64,000 nt of DNA from Prostheceraeus crozeri (GCA_907163375.1 CAJQUW010007783.1:62001-126000); one strand, 5' to 3'; numbered from the stretch's first letter, positions 24,153 to 36,266 are shown. Notes: generated by a model from the letters alone, not told the origin. Numbers and translations: made by a program.

Positions 24153-25650
24153 TATGTGGAGGTAAGCGATAAAATGCTTAGTAATGCAACACTGCGTTAT
24201 TTTACTAAAAGTCATTCAACCCGATTGTCTGTCATCAGCATGGAACATACTGATGTTTCATGATTGAAAATATTGTTTCACCGATCCGACTAGCGTAGCA
24301 GTAAATCTTCTTAGACGATTCAGTGAACTCTGAATGGTTGTATTGGTCTGGTTCCATTATTCGATCTTGTCAAAGATTAATCTTTAGTGTTCCACAATTG
24401 CTATACACTGTATTCCATAATCGTGAAGATTCCAAATTGTCGTCTGTGGCTACCAGTATCAAACTTTTTTAAAAATCAAGTTGTAGTACGCATAAATATG
24501 TTCCTGGAAATCTCAAATTTTCACGCTTTAGCATTACTACTTTCCACCCTGCTCTTGGTCGATGCCAACTAGTTAACAAGATGCAGCGTTGGGACTTTGG
24601 GTGCCCCTCCAGTCGTTTGCCGATGATATCTTCGGAGGTTCAATCACACAAACTGGAGAATTCAAGGCTAAGTTATAAATCTCTGTACCGCGGAGGTCTT
24701 CATCATCATTTAATTGATATATTCCATTATTCATGGAGTGATGCTTCAATATTCTCTGGTCAGTCTGGTCTCAATGAATGACAAAAGTTAGAACGTAGGA
24801 TTTTGTTTCGGGTATGATCTATCACTGTTGATACAGAAGTACATGTATGAAACACGGAATTCAAATGTACAACCAACACAGAGCCATACTTTGGAATGTT
24901 GAAGAATTGCACTCGTAGTTCTGTTTTAGTTCTATTTTGTGCGCTTTTCACGTGAGCAGGTTGATGGATGGAGTACGTCCGTTAGATGACGGAATTAGAA
25001 CTCTGGAAATTATGATTTGTGATAGAATAATTAATAGCATGATGAGATAAGAAGAAATTAATTGAAAAATGATCCATGAATTATGAATGCACAGTTATTA
25101 CGCAACGAAAGCAATTCCTTGCAGAGTCGATGTTGTGAGATGCAGTTGATTAATATTGAGAGCATTGTTGAATGTCCTTGTTATGTGAAGCTTGATGTAT
25201 ACTATACAGGATGTCTGATTATGGAGTTGCCAGAAGTTCGCGAACCGCGTCTTGAAAGTGCTCAAATGCAAATTTTTGTAGTCAATGGTTGATTGACGAT
25301 ATCACCCAAGTGCAAAACTGTTCAGTAAGATATTGGCAGAATCTAAAGAATTTAATCGAAGACGTGAATTTGAAACAAAATAAATGTTCATGAACTTTAT
25401 ATGGATAGAAATAAATTACGCATCTATTGCTAATACGCCATTACAGTATATTAATGTACAAAGTTTGAAAATTCGTTCCTATCATGACGATAGCTACGGA
25501 TTGTAGCTGAAATATGTCGCTGCTGAAAAATATATTATATATATATATATATAATAATATAATAATAAATGTTTTTATTTTCCACCTAATTCTGATGTCT
25601 ACATTATGAATGTATACAAATGTGATTGATTCCAATAGATTTACTTCACT
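24153..25650. other. intronic, nothing recognised
   Basis: AT-rich. It ends in a TA-rich stretch at 25531-25560 just before the first PLE hammerhead-like motif. Confidence 0.5.
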
Positions 25651-25692
25651 TCCCATGAGTAGCCTCCCGTGAAGAGGCGAAACCGGTTGGGA
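25651..25692 (+). ncRNA. small hammerhead-like ribozyme, 5' side of PLE, A3-U8 variant
   Basis: Helix I is TCCC (25651-25654) with GGGA (25689-25692). The core reads ATGAGTA (25655-25661) instead of CTGATGA: position 3 is A and position 8 is T, still complementary. Helix II GCCTC (25662-25666) pairs fully with GAGGC (25674-25678) around a 7-base loop. GAA is at 25679-25681. Palindromic ACCGGT (25682-25687) forms a minimal helix III, then T17, so predicted cleavage is after 25688. It lies 200 bp upstream of a PLE coding remnant, with a second copy downstream, the position of PLE terminal repeats. Confidence 0.7.
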
Positions 25693-25762
25693 TAGTTATT
25701 CATGACTTTTTTCTGAGTTTTTGTTTACTTATTTAATGCCATTTTGATACCTGTCTTCATTT

Positions 25763-25765
<3 letters not shown>

Positions 25766-25799
<34 letters not shown>
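25766..25799. repeat. (TA)n microsatellite
   Basis: About 17 TA units, lying 75 bp after the first hammerhead-like motif. A similar tract follows the second motif at 26827, so both may derive from the same terminal-repeat sequence. Confidence 0.95.
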
Positions 25800-25802
<3 letters not shown>

Positions 25803-25854
25803 AGAACTTTTATGAAACATTACTTATATCCTCATAAGACGCATAAGTCGAATT

Positions 25855-26640
25855 GTATCTGATATCGAGATCCGAAAAGTTCGTCATAACGAAATGAAAG
25901 TAAGATTAAGTCAACTTGGATATCCAGAAAAATTAATAGATGATGCTATTTCAAAGTGTTTGCTAGAGATAAATAAAGAAACACCTACAAGTAATGCAGT
26001 ATCAAATGATGAAAAGATGATACCATACATTGAAACATATAATCCCAACAACCCTAATATTTATCAGACCATAATATCTCCAGTTCTTTCGACCTCGAAG
26101 TTAACAAAAACATTTTCTAACTATCGATTAAGACCAACCTAGAGACAACCACCAGCACTCCTACAAATAATTCAGAAAAACAATCGAAAAACAATTACTG
26201 GAGTGAAAAAATGTGGCGACGCAAGCTCTTCGTGCTGCGATTATATAATTGAAGGTATCAAATTTACATATAAAGAAGGAAACATAACTAAAGAGTTTAA
26301 AATAATAAGTAACATGAACTGTTCATCTAACAATTTAATTTATGTCATATAATGTGGAGGTTGTAGTGCCCGTCATGTTGGACAAACGGGAGATGCATTA
26401 AGATCAAGAGTTCGAACACATAGACAGCAAATTCGGGAACTGAAATATAGAACATTGAAAGTTAGTGATCATATATCTACATGTGCTAAAAAATATCTAT
26501 CCTCCTTTCAAGATCATGCCAATTCTACAGCTATCTTCCAATGTTAATAGATCTCTACGGGAACAAAAAGAAAACGATGCATGAAGGTATTGAATTCTAC
26601 CTTAAACCAGGATATCGGATCCATATAAGGTTATGTCATG
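25855..26640 (+). pseudogene. Penelope-like element remnant (RT C-terminus and GIY-YIG)
   Basis: An open stretch at 25894-26142 encodes LSQLGYPEKLIDDAISKCLL and MIPYIETYNPNNPNIYQTI, typical of the end of PLE reverse transcriptases. It then hits a stop. The following sequence (about 26190-26500) encodes a Cys-rich linker (KKCGDASSSCCDYIIEG), then NNLIYVI, an in-frame stop (26349-26351), and CGGCSARHVGQTGDALRSRV: a GIY-YIG nuclease whose YIGQT is changed to HVGQT. It continues into VSDHISTCAKK. It is 5'-truncated and carries stops, so inactive. Hammerhead-like motifs flank it on both sides in the same orientation, consistent with direct terminal repeats. Confidence 0.85.
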
Positions 26641-26720
26641 ATATACATGTTTTATTTAAATGTCTCAGGCTTTTGATTTGAATGTACTTCTACTGTCTGT
26701 AAAGAAAATAGATGTCATTC

Positions 26721-26761
26721 CGCCCATGAATAGCTTGGAAACAAGTGAAACCGGTTGGGCG
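26721..26761 (+). ncRNA. small hammerhead-like ribozyme, 3' side of PLE, A3-U8 variant
   Basis: Helix I is CGCCC (26721-26725) with GGGCG (26757-26761). The core ATGAATA (26726-26732) has A at position 3 and T at 8. Helix II GCTTG pairs with CAAGT (26742-26746, the last pair G-T) around a GAAA tetraloop. GAA is at 26747-26749. Palindromic ACCGGT (26750-26755) precedes T17, so predicted cleavage is after 26756. Both helices differ in sequence from the copy at 25651 but stay paired, so selection on structure, at least in the ancestors, is likely. Confidence 0.7.
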
Positions 26762-26825
26762 TAATTATTTGTTTTTATTTAAAACTTTATACGTGAGGGT
26801 GGGTCAGGGTGTTTCAGTTTTGTAT

Positions 26826-26826
<1 letters not shown>

Positions 26827-26881
<55 letters not shown>
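26827..26881. repeat. (TA)n microsatellite
   Basis: About 27 TA units, 65 bp downstream of the second hammerhead-like motif. Confidence 0.97.
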
Positions 26882-26884
<3 letters not shown>

Positions 26885-27483
26885 TCTACAACACTTTATA
26901 GAATCGGCTCTTTCCAACTTAATAAATGAATCGTACAAAGTATTGCGTCCAATGCTTCCGTATATTGACAGATTGCCTCAACTCGACGGTGTTGGGATTA
27001 TTGTCGACATACAATGAATGATGTCACGAATCGTTCAATGTGATGACACAACTACGTAAAGCTCGCAATATGAGCCTTCATTGTCTGCTTCTTCTTTATA
27101 TATTCAATCATTTTCCATCATTCTTATAAATTTTAGCAACAGAGACTTTCGATTATTCTCCAAAAACTATTGGATTTAGGATTCAGTGCACATTAAATGG
27201 ATAATAAAGTCACGGCAGGAGATGACAGGTTTTCCTAAGTATTTTTCTTAAAATGTATCGAATTATTATTGAAAACGAAGGATTATTTCTGCAGTACTCT
27301 AGTTCTGCAAATTCATCTTTTATGATGCAACTTGCATTGTCATGTTACATATGCTATTCGTAAATGAATAGATTCACATTGCCTAAATCGTGCATCAATT
27401 TATACAATCTCAGATTTAAACCAATTCTATAAGCTTGGAATTGACTCAAACTCGCTGAATTATTCAGGGTTGTGTTTTTTCCG

Positions 27484-27933
27484 ATTTATCGGGAAGTCCT
27501 GATTCTGGGTTTATTTCGGTCATTTTTGAGACAAGGCAGATTATAGAGGGGGGGGGTGGAGGGTCGGGTGGGACTTTATATATTGCTTGATTGTCTTAGA
27601 CTGTAACACAGCCGTTCCTTTTAATTTTTCAAATGTATCCCTAGTTTTATACCACTTCATTTTCAGTAATATCAATCATATTTCAGTCTCTGATGGGTTT
27701 CGCCTAAATATACACGTAGATTACATGGGCTGCATACATTACTTAGCGTGTTGCTTTTGTTTTCATTTTTGTGTCACTTCATTTCTTGCTTATAATCGAA
27801 CTAACCAGGCAATATGTGAATGTCCCAAACTTATGGTTCTATTGTTTATGTAGTAATGACTGTTCATGCTGAACCCCCTTCAAAATTTAGCTTCCTGATT
27901 TTTTTCTCGTTCGGTCAATCACACCCCTGATTA
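27484..27933. repeat. unclassified dispersed repeat, copy 1
   Basis: It shares long, well-matched blocks with 37045-37398: TTTCGGTCATTTTTGAGA, GCCTAAATATACA, GTGTCACTTCATTTCTTGCT, AGGCAATATGTGAATGTCCC and CCCCCTTCAAAA. The middle (about 27544-27690) is unrelated to the second copy. There are no coding motifs or clear terminal repeats, so the class is unknown. Confidence 0.8.
27548..27572 (+). other. potential G-quadruplex motif
   Basis: Four G-runs (nine Gs, then GGG, GGG, GGG) separated by TGGA, TC and T, a perfect match to the usual G3+N1-7 pattern. It sits in the part of the dispersed repeat that is not shared with the copy at 37 kb. Confidence 0.7.
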
Positions 27934-30900
27934 TTAAATGAAATTGTTTCGACAACATCTTCCTTCAAAATTGACCTTAATTGACGATATCGGATACAAC
28001 GTCGTCACTTTTTCAATGTTATTTTTCACGACTAACAAAGTTTATTGATATCTAATGATACAAACCTTTGTTGAAAACCTAGAACAGAATTACAATATTA
28101 CAGATAGTCCGGTTCGGTCAGGTCTTTAGACGGCGGGAGGCATGAGCTGATACTGAAGGCGTTGTCTCTCTGGACTGCAAAACATCATGTTTATCCTAAC
28201 AATGAAATCATTGCTTTCTGGTTGCAGACGCATTGTGTTGCGGAAAGTTATCATTTTGCGACATGCACAAGGTGTTGTTCCGAACTTCAACAGTGAACAA
28301 ACATTACGAAACATTTCATAATGCAAAGTCACTGTCAAAGATAAAGGCGGCTTGCAGTTTGATGAAATTGTGTCACAGCCATTCCGATTTCCAGCTCTTG
28401 GTTAATTATCATCCCACAAGTTTACAGTTTGTGATTATATTTCACTTTATTGCAAATATTTGGCAGGAAATTAGAATTCATTTCAACAGACTGCAAATTT
28501 GACTAATCTTTGTTTCCGTTGCGGTAATGAGTTAGAAATCGCAGTCCTATCATTTCGGGAAACGGTTTTCCTGCGAGTCTGGAGCTATGTTATAGTCTTC
28601 AGTTGCCGCATCTCTCAGTTTGTGCATTGTTTTACAATAAAGTCTCCAGCTTCGTGGGCAGTGGTGGGCAATCAAGTTGGGATAGAGGGCCGAGAGAGCT
28701 CGCCGGCCACCAATTTTAAAAGGCAGAAATAGGTTTGTTGAAAATTCCTTTGATGAGCATCTTTGAGGGTAATTTTAAAGACTACTATACATAGTGGTAG
28801 TACATGACAATTGTATTTGTAAATGCATACAGGGCATTGTACACATAGCTGTTATCTTTTAGGGAACTGTGTTTTACATCCTAAAATCTGCATGAATAAT
28901 AGAATATGAATAGACCAAACCAGTTGCGGAAGGTTTTTTGCGAAATTAAATGGTCATATGACCTCATTGGTAAAATAATAACACCACCATATTTAATCGA
29001 AAAATGGCAGTCTATGGTCTAAATGACGGTCTATAGTAGCCTACCTCTATCCGCCTCCATGCCACACAATGTAAAATGACATAGATAAAAACTGGTTAAG
29101 TTACACGCCCCTAAGTGTACATAGGCCTACTTCACCCAAACATAAACGTCTTTCGAAAGTCACGCATAGGCTCCCCTGATACTCCTGCGATATAAATAAT
29201 TGGTGCAATATGCTTATAAATCTAGATAACATAATATGCAGAAAGAATACTTGAAAGAAAAGCTGGCTTATGAATATCACATATCCTCATGCTCCTTCAT
29301 GCGTAGATACTATATGTATTTATAGGCTAATTGCAACTCTGTTTATTACGTGGTGAAACATGTTCAACAAGGTATCGAACGCCATGTGACTCAGCACTCA
29401 TTAGGAGTTGTTGAAATGTCTACCAGGGGGCAAGGGTTATCTGAGTGCATCACTAATATTGAGAGCGCTTTCCGAATATGCGTGCGACATTACTCACGCA
29501 TTTGTGCTACATTCGTGGCCAGTTAACATAGACCATCCGTAAGACGATTGAAGCCACTGGACGCTGAAGGCCTGCCAGCAGAGAACTTCGTTGGACTTAC
29601 ATCAAATATGCCTGAAACATAGGGAAGTACTGTCTCAAGTTGTTCCACTGGATATGCTCCTTTAAGGCCCATCGTCGGCAGTTTGTGGACAGCTGCTTGC
29701 TAAGTCTGCGTATGATTTGTGGTGGCATCGTCTAGTTAATTCATGCTCTGAAGTTAATGCATTTATTGAAGTTTCAAATTTTATAATATATTTATAAGTA
29801 TGCATATATTTAAGATAAAGTTTTTTAATGATCAAAGTTTTAGCCATTCACGTCATTGCTCCCTCGCAACAACGAACTCTGCAAAGTAAAGTAGCAGTAT
29901 TAAGCAAGGGTAGGAAAATCGCCAAGTTATGTCTTCAAACATTTCACGTGTTCACTGTAGTTAAAACACTCGAACATCTGCCGAGGCGGCATTCAGGAGG
30001 CATGTCAAGCTCAAACAGTACAAACTGATTTCATTTCAAAAAATCCGCTTTATTGCTCGAGTTGGCACAAAATCCTCCTTTTCCCAGTTGACATTGTCAT
30101 CAGTCTTATCTATTGCTGTCTAGTCAGTTTACTATTCGATTCATTTACGTTTTCCTCATCCAACTCTTATATTATTACAGTGTATGCGGATAATTCAGAT
30201 TACATACTCAAGAATTTTGATGCGCAGCATATTTTACAACGTTAAGATGCATACAGTTAACAGCAATACTTACGTATTAACAGAAGTTATAGTTTATCAG
30301 GTGTAACAAGTTGTCAGAGAACAACTACATGCCAATCAAAGTTGCAAAAAATGAAAGAAGATACTCCAATATTTGAAATTCCTTACATTTTCCAATACTT
30401 AACTTGATACCACATCTCAGATTCCATAAAAATCATATCTAGCTGCACGTGTTTACAAGATTTTAAAGTGCATAAAGCATGAAAGATGTTGAATACAACT
30501 TATACAATGACGATATAGGAGGAAATTTTTTTGTTTGAATTGGAAACATTTATAATTCGATGCGAAGTTGTAAAAACATTGAGCATTGTCAGAATTCTAA
30601 TATTTGAGCATTTGGTGATGTGTTTGAGGATGCTGAATAATGTAGTTTTTGGGTGCGTGGATGTACTCGTGGATCCAGACCCATCCCAGGTGAAATTTGA
30701 ATGACATATGAGATGTCTGAAGCTGTTGATTTTCATATTACAATTCACTGTTCTTTGATCACGTTTTATTAAGATTGAGAAGTGTTCCGACTCCATTTCA
30801 TGCGCAATTACTAAATGAGTCAGTAATGAGCATCACATGCGACGATCTAATGACTGACACGTATTTTGTGACAGAATAGTTGTTATAGAAATACTCGCAC

Positions 30901-31196
30901 TAAGATCTGGAAATGACTGTAGTTAGAATCTTGGCCATTTCGAATTACTAAAAGAAGACGACGCAACCACATGACACAGATAATTCGGTCAATGTAAAGG
31001 AATGAAGTGCAATAGAGGGCGGATCGCGAACTCAACTGGAATAACAAGTCTCAGATTCGTATGTAGTTCAAGAGAGGGAGAGACAGAGATCGCGTTTTCT
31101 TCTTAACATCGTAGAGAGTCATGACTGCTTGAGGTTTGACTTCTTTGGAACATAAATTTCAATATGTAATGGCTTGAGGCGGGAGGCGCATAATGA
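27934..31196. other. intronic, nothing recognised
   Basis: 3.2 kb of AT-rich sequence with short open frames only. No motif or repeat identified. Confidence 0.45.
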
Positions 31197-31232
31197 ATAA
31201 AAGGAAAACGTCACAAATCTCTCCCGAAAAGT

Positions 31233-31472
31233 TTGCGGTATAACGAACATAAAAATAGCATCATCAAGCGTGATTGTCATAGCGCCTTGAGCGATCATAT
31301 AAAATTTTACAAGCCGTGTACCAACATAGATAGCTTCAATATCAATTTCTTAAAGTGTGTGCATGATCCGATTGAGACAAGTTTGATGGAATCTCGTTTG
31401 ATCGATTTTTGTAAGCCAGAATTGAACAGGCGTCACGAGGGTGTTGTTGCACCTACTGTTAGAATCATTTAG
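31233..31472 (+). pseudogene. PLE GIY-YIG endonuclease, C-terminal fragment
   Basis: The frame reads RYNEHKNSIIK, SALSDHIKFYKPC, DSFNINFLKCV, then ETSLMESRLIDFCKPELNRR. This is the C-terminal part of a PLE-type GIY-YIG nuclease, with the metal-binding Glu (ESRLI) and the final KPELN. The catalytic N-terminal YIG part and the RT are missing. It ends directly before the hammerhead-like motif at 31476, so the element's 3' end is preserved. Confidence 0.8.
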
Positions 31473-31475
31473 TAA

Positions 31476-31511
31476 GGCAGTGACCAAGCGTCTGGACGCG
31501 AAACGTTTGCC
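31476..31511 (+). ncRNA. small hammerhead-like motif after PLE, G3-C8 variant
   Basis: Helix I is GGCA (31476-31479) with TGCC (31508-31511). The core GTGACCA (31480-31486) has G at position 3 and C at 8, complementary to each other. One extra A (31487) precedes helix II (GCGT with ACGC, closing a short CTGG loop). GAA is at 31500-31502. Palindromic ACGT (31503-31506) precedes T17, so predicted cleavage is after 31507. It lies immediately 3' of the PLE nuclease fragment. Confidence is lower than for the pair at 25.6-26.8 kb because only one copy of this variant is well formed. Confidence 0.55.
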
Positions 31512-31776
31512 GATTTTACCTGTATTATATTTTTACTTGAACCTTTGTGTCTATTCGGCATTATATATTTTTCGGGAGAGATTTGTGACGTTTTCCTTTT
31601 ATAAATTTCAACATGAAGTGCAAACCGACGTGATCTCGTTCTCGAACTTGGTGGACTGACTCTGTCACTCTCGGGGATCGACCACACGACGAAAAGATCA
31701 CGAGGTCAAGCCCTTTGCCATTTTACCACGGAGACAACACCACGCAAAGCTCCAATTTACGAATACTGTCATGTGC

Positions 31777-31987
31777 ATCCGTGGCACAGTGGTTAAGTGC
31801 TTGACCTAGCGATCCTTAAGTTCGGAGATCGAGTCTCCAAGGTGTCAATGGAAGTCGGCAGGAAGGGCATCCGAGCTAAAAGATAATAATGTTCTAGATT
31901 AAAGTGTGACTGTGTCAGCACCGTCCAAGCCTCCAGTACGGGGAGTAGTGACGTTGAACTATCATTTTTTTGTCATGTGCCAAACCG
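31777..31987 (+). mobile_element. tRNA-derived SINE, family 1, copy 4 (long)
   Basis: Head GTGGCACAGTGGTTAAGTGC, box B region GGAGATCGAGTCTCC, body TCAATGGAAGTCGGCAGGAA and GGCATCCGAGCTAAAAG, tail CACCGTCCAAGCCTCCAGTA to ATGTGCCAAACCG. The same tail end occurs in the copy at 60485, so these two probably show the full length. Confidence 0.9.
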
Positions 31988-32863
31988 ATGTCTCCGGCTA
32001 TTTGTCTCCGGCTCTATGGATTGACCCGTGGCAGCCCGATTTCTTGTGTGAGTATGGTAAGCTTAAGTTGGATCCTATTGAGGGAATTCTTTCCTCTGAT
32101 GTTCGACCCGCACTCTCAAGTTCAACACAGCGATGTTTTACATTTAATTCTTAATTAAACTGTAAACAGCATGTCATGGTTAAGTGGGTTTGTAACTTAA
32201 GAGTCATCGAAGTCAATTAACACATGGAGTGAAACTAATCAATGAATTATGATCATGTGATTCTTTCCATAAATAGGGACGACTTCTTTTTTCTGCGATT
32301 CTAATCGTGTGAGAATTTCTTGTACACAAACTGAAATACGCTTTACTTTTTAGATCCACTTTCCAGATACTCTGTCAACTCTAGCAATCTGCTTGAGGAT
32401 AATTTGTGACCGGAACTCGATCACTCTTGCCTTAGATATCCCACCTCAGGTTGCAGGTTGCAATTATTTGTCTTTCATCCCTGGGCAAAGATTGTTCTCT
32501 GCATCAGCTATTATGCTTTCCAGAATGTGAGATCCTGCGTTATTCAATATTCTAGCGCAAATAATTTACTTCCGTCAATTCGAAGAGTTCCCACCTCATC
32601 CGGATTGATTATATAACAATAGGCATGCTTGATCTGTACTCAATCCAACTGCTCCCTGAACGATCTGCACTTTGCTTCTCATTCTCATCTACTGCGGCAG
32701 ATTCTGCACTGCGAAAGTATTTAAAGTCGTTTTTATCGACATAATCTCTCAACAAGAGTAACTTCAAAATTGTTCAACAATGAAAATTGACGAAGCATTA
32801 AATGTAGAAGTGAAAAAATGTAGATAATAATTTTAATAGGTTTTTAATCACGAGAAATTATTG
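31988..32863. other. intronic, nothing recognised
   Basis: No exon, repeat or RNA motif seen. Confidence 0.5.
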
Positions 32864-33058
32864 AAAATAGGTTTGGAAAAAGTCAAGTTATTTATTGTTA
32901 TACAAAGCGAGCAAAAAGTTAATCAACATATTTCGGCTATTTGCTCCGCAGCCATTGTCAAGCGTATTTAATATGGTGTAAATAGCCGAAGTATATTGAT
33001 TAGCCTTTTGCTTGTTTTATGCAACAATAGATAAACTGACTTTTTCCAAACCTATTTT
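32864..33058. repeat. fold-back repeat, about 80-bp arms
   Basis: 32864-32945 pairs with 32976-33058 with scattered mismatches. Both outer ends read AATAGGTTTGGAAAAAGTCA on opposite strands. The centre contains a minus-strand segment resembling a PLE tail (TTGACAATGGCTGCGG ... AGCCGAAATATG). No coding sequence remains. Confidence 0.8.
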
Positions 33059-35760
33059 GAATTATGGTCAACAGTCATGACATATTTCCTTAACAAAGAA
33101 TTATCCTTTGCAACACACAAATAAATGATAAGCTGAGAAGCGACAAATTGGTAAATTGAAATTCAGCTTGAATACAGTTGTCGATACATCTTCTTTTTTG
33201 AAAACGGAAATCATTGAAGAAGTTTGATTCATTCAATTTAATTTGTTTTATTTTAATAATTATCAGTTTAATTAAAATTGTTTAATAGTTATATTTTTAA
33301 GAATTTAATTTTGATTTATCATGCGTAAATAAGAATGAAATAACCTTTTTAGTTGATGCTGTCGTCGACACAGTGTTTGTATATCTTCAACAGAACATTT
33401 AATGATGATTAAACTGACTGAAGCACTTTGCACAATTGTACTTTCTATTCATTGACATTTAAAAATGTTTATTTTGACGACTATTTTTACATTATTGACA
33501 TTCCTTCAGTATGTCATCTACCTTGTTATAACACCAATTATAAACAATGAGCATGCTCCATGAAATATGAGCTTTGTAACGATGTTAATGTGTCTGTTGC
33601 AAGTAGATTGATATTTCATGTGTCTCCATACGATGGATTTTGTACCACTGGGATTTGAAACATTGAAGGAATATTGATAAGGATGATATCAATATTGTTT
33701 AAAGATTACAAATTGTCAGTGATTTCTGTTCAGCTAAACATAGGCGTTTTCTATATATTCTCTTTTCACGCTTGGAATCGGAAGCTCGTAGTTCTGTATT
33801 TACGCATTTAGTGTCTCTATTTATGATTTTCTTGCTCGTATTATAGCTTATTTCAGATTCATTGCCCAAAATGTGTTATAATAGTTCCCCTTCGAGCTTG
33901 TATCGAATCCAGTGATCTTCATGTGTTTCGGAGCTCTATTTCATATCAGTAACGAATAGGTGCGAGTAGACATGTAAGTTTCATCATCAAATTGGAGAAC
34001 AAAAAGATGTTTCTCTCAAATGTTAGAAATTCTGTGTATTACTCCGCTATTTTCATCATTAGATGCCCGTAGATAGCGTGAATGCGCACCTACAGTGTTT
34101 ATGCATTATATTTTCTTCATTTTCTTACATTGAAATGAATTATCTTTTTAATTTACACATAGATAAGAAGACAATAAACCTTCTTAGTTTCATACAATCT
34201 TGAGTGATCTATTGCAGTAATATAATATCTTATGATTGTAATACACATAAGCTGAATAATTTTGTAATTGGTTTCAAGGTGATGTACATTCTTAGAGAAA
34301 AAGCAAAAAAGTTTTCAATGTCACATCTGATTGTAAATATTTGAAATTGTTTTGTTTGAAAAAATTGTTTTGATGACAAAATTAAAGAAACTCATCTCTT
34401 CGATGGTTTTCAAAATCTAGACTATCTTGCGATACCCAGACTCCGCCATCGTTTATGAAAGGTAGCTATGCTGCCCTTTGACGCAGAGGAAGAACATTTG
34501 AATGTATCGAAAATTTCATTACTCCTTTGGGATACTGACCGAATGCATGACTGTGGGGATACATACAGTTTTCTCTAAATCAATAGTAGACTAATATGAT
34601 TGGAACTAGTTCTTTTGAGAGTCAAGTGAACTAGGAGGCCATTTTTTGTATCATTCTAAGAAAATGATCTATTTTTAATTTATTTGCTATTTTGCAATAA
34701 TCGTTGCATTTCACGTGCTTTTAAAAATACATTGATATCATTTCATATCATTATTGAGTTTCACTTTCTGCATCATAATGAGCACCGGCTTTGACTTTAT
34801 GGTGCATAGACAGTCTCATAAAGTGTACTATAGTCGAAATCAGGTAATCAACTTATCAGGTAATCAAGTCGAAAGTGGTCTGTTGTTTTGGAATAGAATT
34901 AAGATGAACTACATTTATGAAAAAGAACGGAATTTCAAATATTGAAAGTAGAAGAATATTTGACTTCTTATCATTCTTGAAGAAATGTGACCCGCTGCAT
35001 AATTTATATAGAAAAGCAAGTGCAAAGGACCGATTCATATATTCATACATTTCATATCTTTCCTTACATTTATTAACAATATAATTCCATTCCTACTAAA
35101 TAATTCATCAGCTATTTCGACCATCATTGTTCATCTAATATTTGAGTTATTGAATATGTAGCAAATGTTTATCTAGGATTTGATAGAACAGATTGCGATG
35201 AAATGTGACTCTATTCACTCGCTGACTGTGAGCTGCCTATCGTATGAGACAATTACAAATGTGTCTGACATTGCCATTTTCCCACGTACAAGCAAATTTT
35301 CTACTTCTCATTTCCTTTGCTTTCGAAATTATGCATCTACATTACCAGGGATATTTGTGGTACACTGGTTGATATTATATTTAGCATCATTATTCCTAGG
35401 AGGAGTTGAAATTCATAGAAGATAAACATTAAAATGTGAGAATCGAAGTCATCACAAGGAGCAAGAAGGAGATCTAGTAGAAGGATTTCAAATCTTCAGA
35501 GATGTTTACGTCTGTGCAAGTGCCGTATTGTTTGAATTCACACAGTCGGAAAGAAGTTATTTGTCTTCTGACAAATTTATCAGAATTTGCAGTCATTCCG
35601 CATTGGATTCAAGTCACAAGAGGACCTTATTTTGGGGACTTTCCCCCTGATATGATATGTTATTCACACGTTCATATTCCACGTTTATATCAAGTATATG
35701 TTATTTGTCTCACATTCGTAAAGAATGAATTTTCCTATCAAGAGGTACAACTAATCCAAA
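33059..35760. other. intronic, nothing recognised
   Basis: 2.7 kb of strongly AT-rich sequence with no recognised element. Confidence 0.5.
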
Positions 35761-36266
35761 ATACTCTTTATTAAGTTACCAAACATGACCATCTTTAGGG
35801 GCAAGTTAACAGTGAACTTGTGAACATGGTCTCAATTCTAAACTTAAATTCTAGCTATATACAGTACTTAATAGAAGTATTGGACAACCTAGTTTTCTAA
35901 CAACCATAAAGATCACAAATAAAAGAAGAAAATATAGCTAAATCCTCCTGCAGCCCGACATTTCAAAATCATCACGAAAACAAATTACCCAAAAACAGCA
36001 GAGATACTGATAATCAAGGTATACAATGGACCATTAATGAACAATCACGCGACATCAAAATTTTACATCTTTTTTAATGCTTGTCATTTGCATTTTTGCT
36101 TTTAATTGTGATCTTTATGGTTGTTAGAAAATTAGGTTATCCAATATTTCTATTAACTACTGTATATAGCTAGAATTTAAGTTTAAAATTTGAGACTGTG
36201 TTCATATGTTCACTGTTAATTTGTCACTGAAGATGGTCATGTTTGGTAACATAATAGAGAATATAG
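35761..36266. repeat. fold-back repeat, about 165-bp arms
   Basis: 35761-35925 is the reverse complement of 36099-36266 with scattered mismatches. Shared blocks include GTTACCAAACATGACCATCT and AACAACCATAAAGATCACAA. The spacer of about 170 bp is unrelated. CACTGAAGATGGTCATG in the right arm resembles the start of PLE-type tails but lacks the GAA half of a hammerhead. Confidence 0.85.

Larger units (their letters stand above)
31197..31602. repeat. 34-bp inverted repeats enclosing a PLE fragment
   Basis: 31197-31230 and 31569-31602 are exact reverse complements over 34 bp (AAACGTCACAAATCTCTCCC in the middle). They enclose the GIY-YIG C-terminal fragment and the hammerhead-like motif below. This is the second PLE remnant in the window with inverted rather than direct flanks. 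Confidence 0.85.

Noticed and set aside
32921-32962. Minus-strand hammerhead with U3-A8 core
   Set aside because: TTGACAA, a GGCT/AGCC helix II and GAAATAT line up, but position 17 would be G, which hammerheads do not cleave after, and helix I does not pair.
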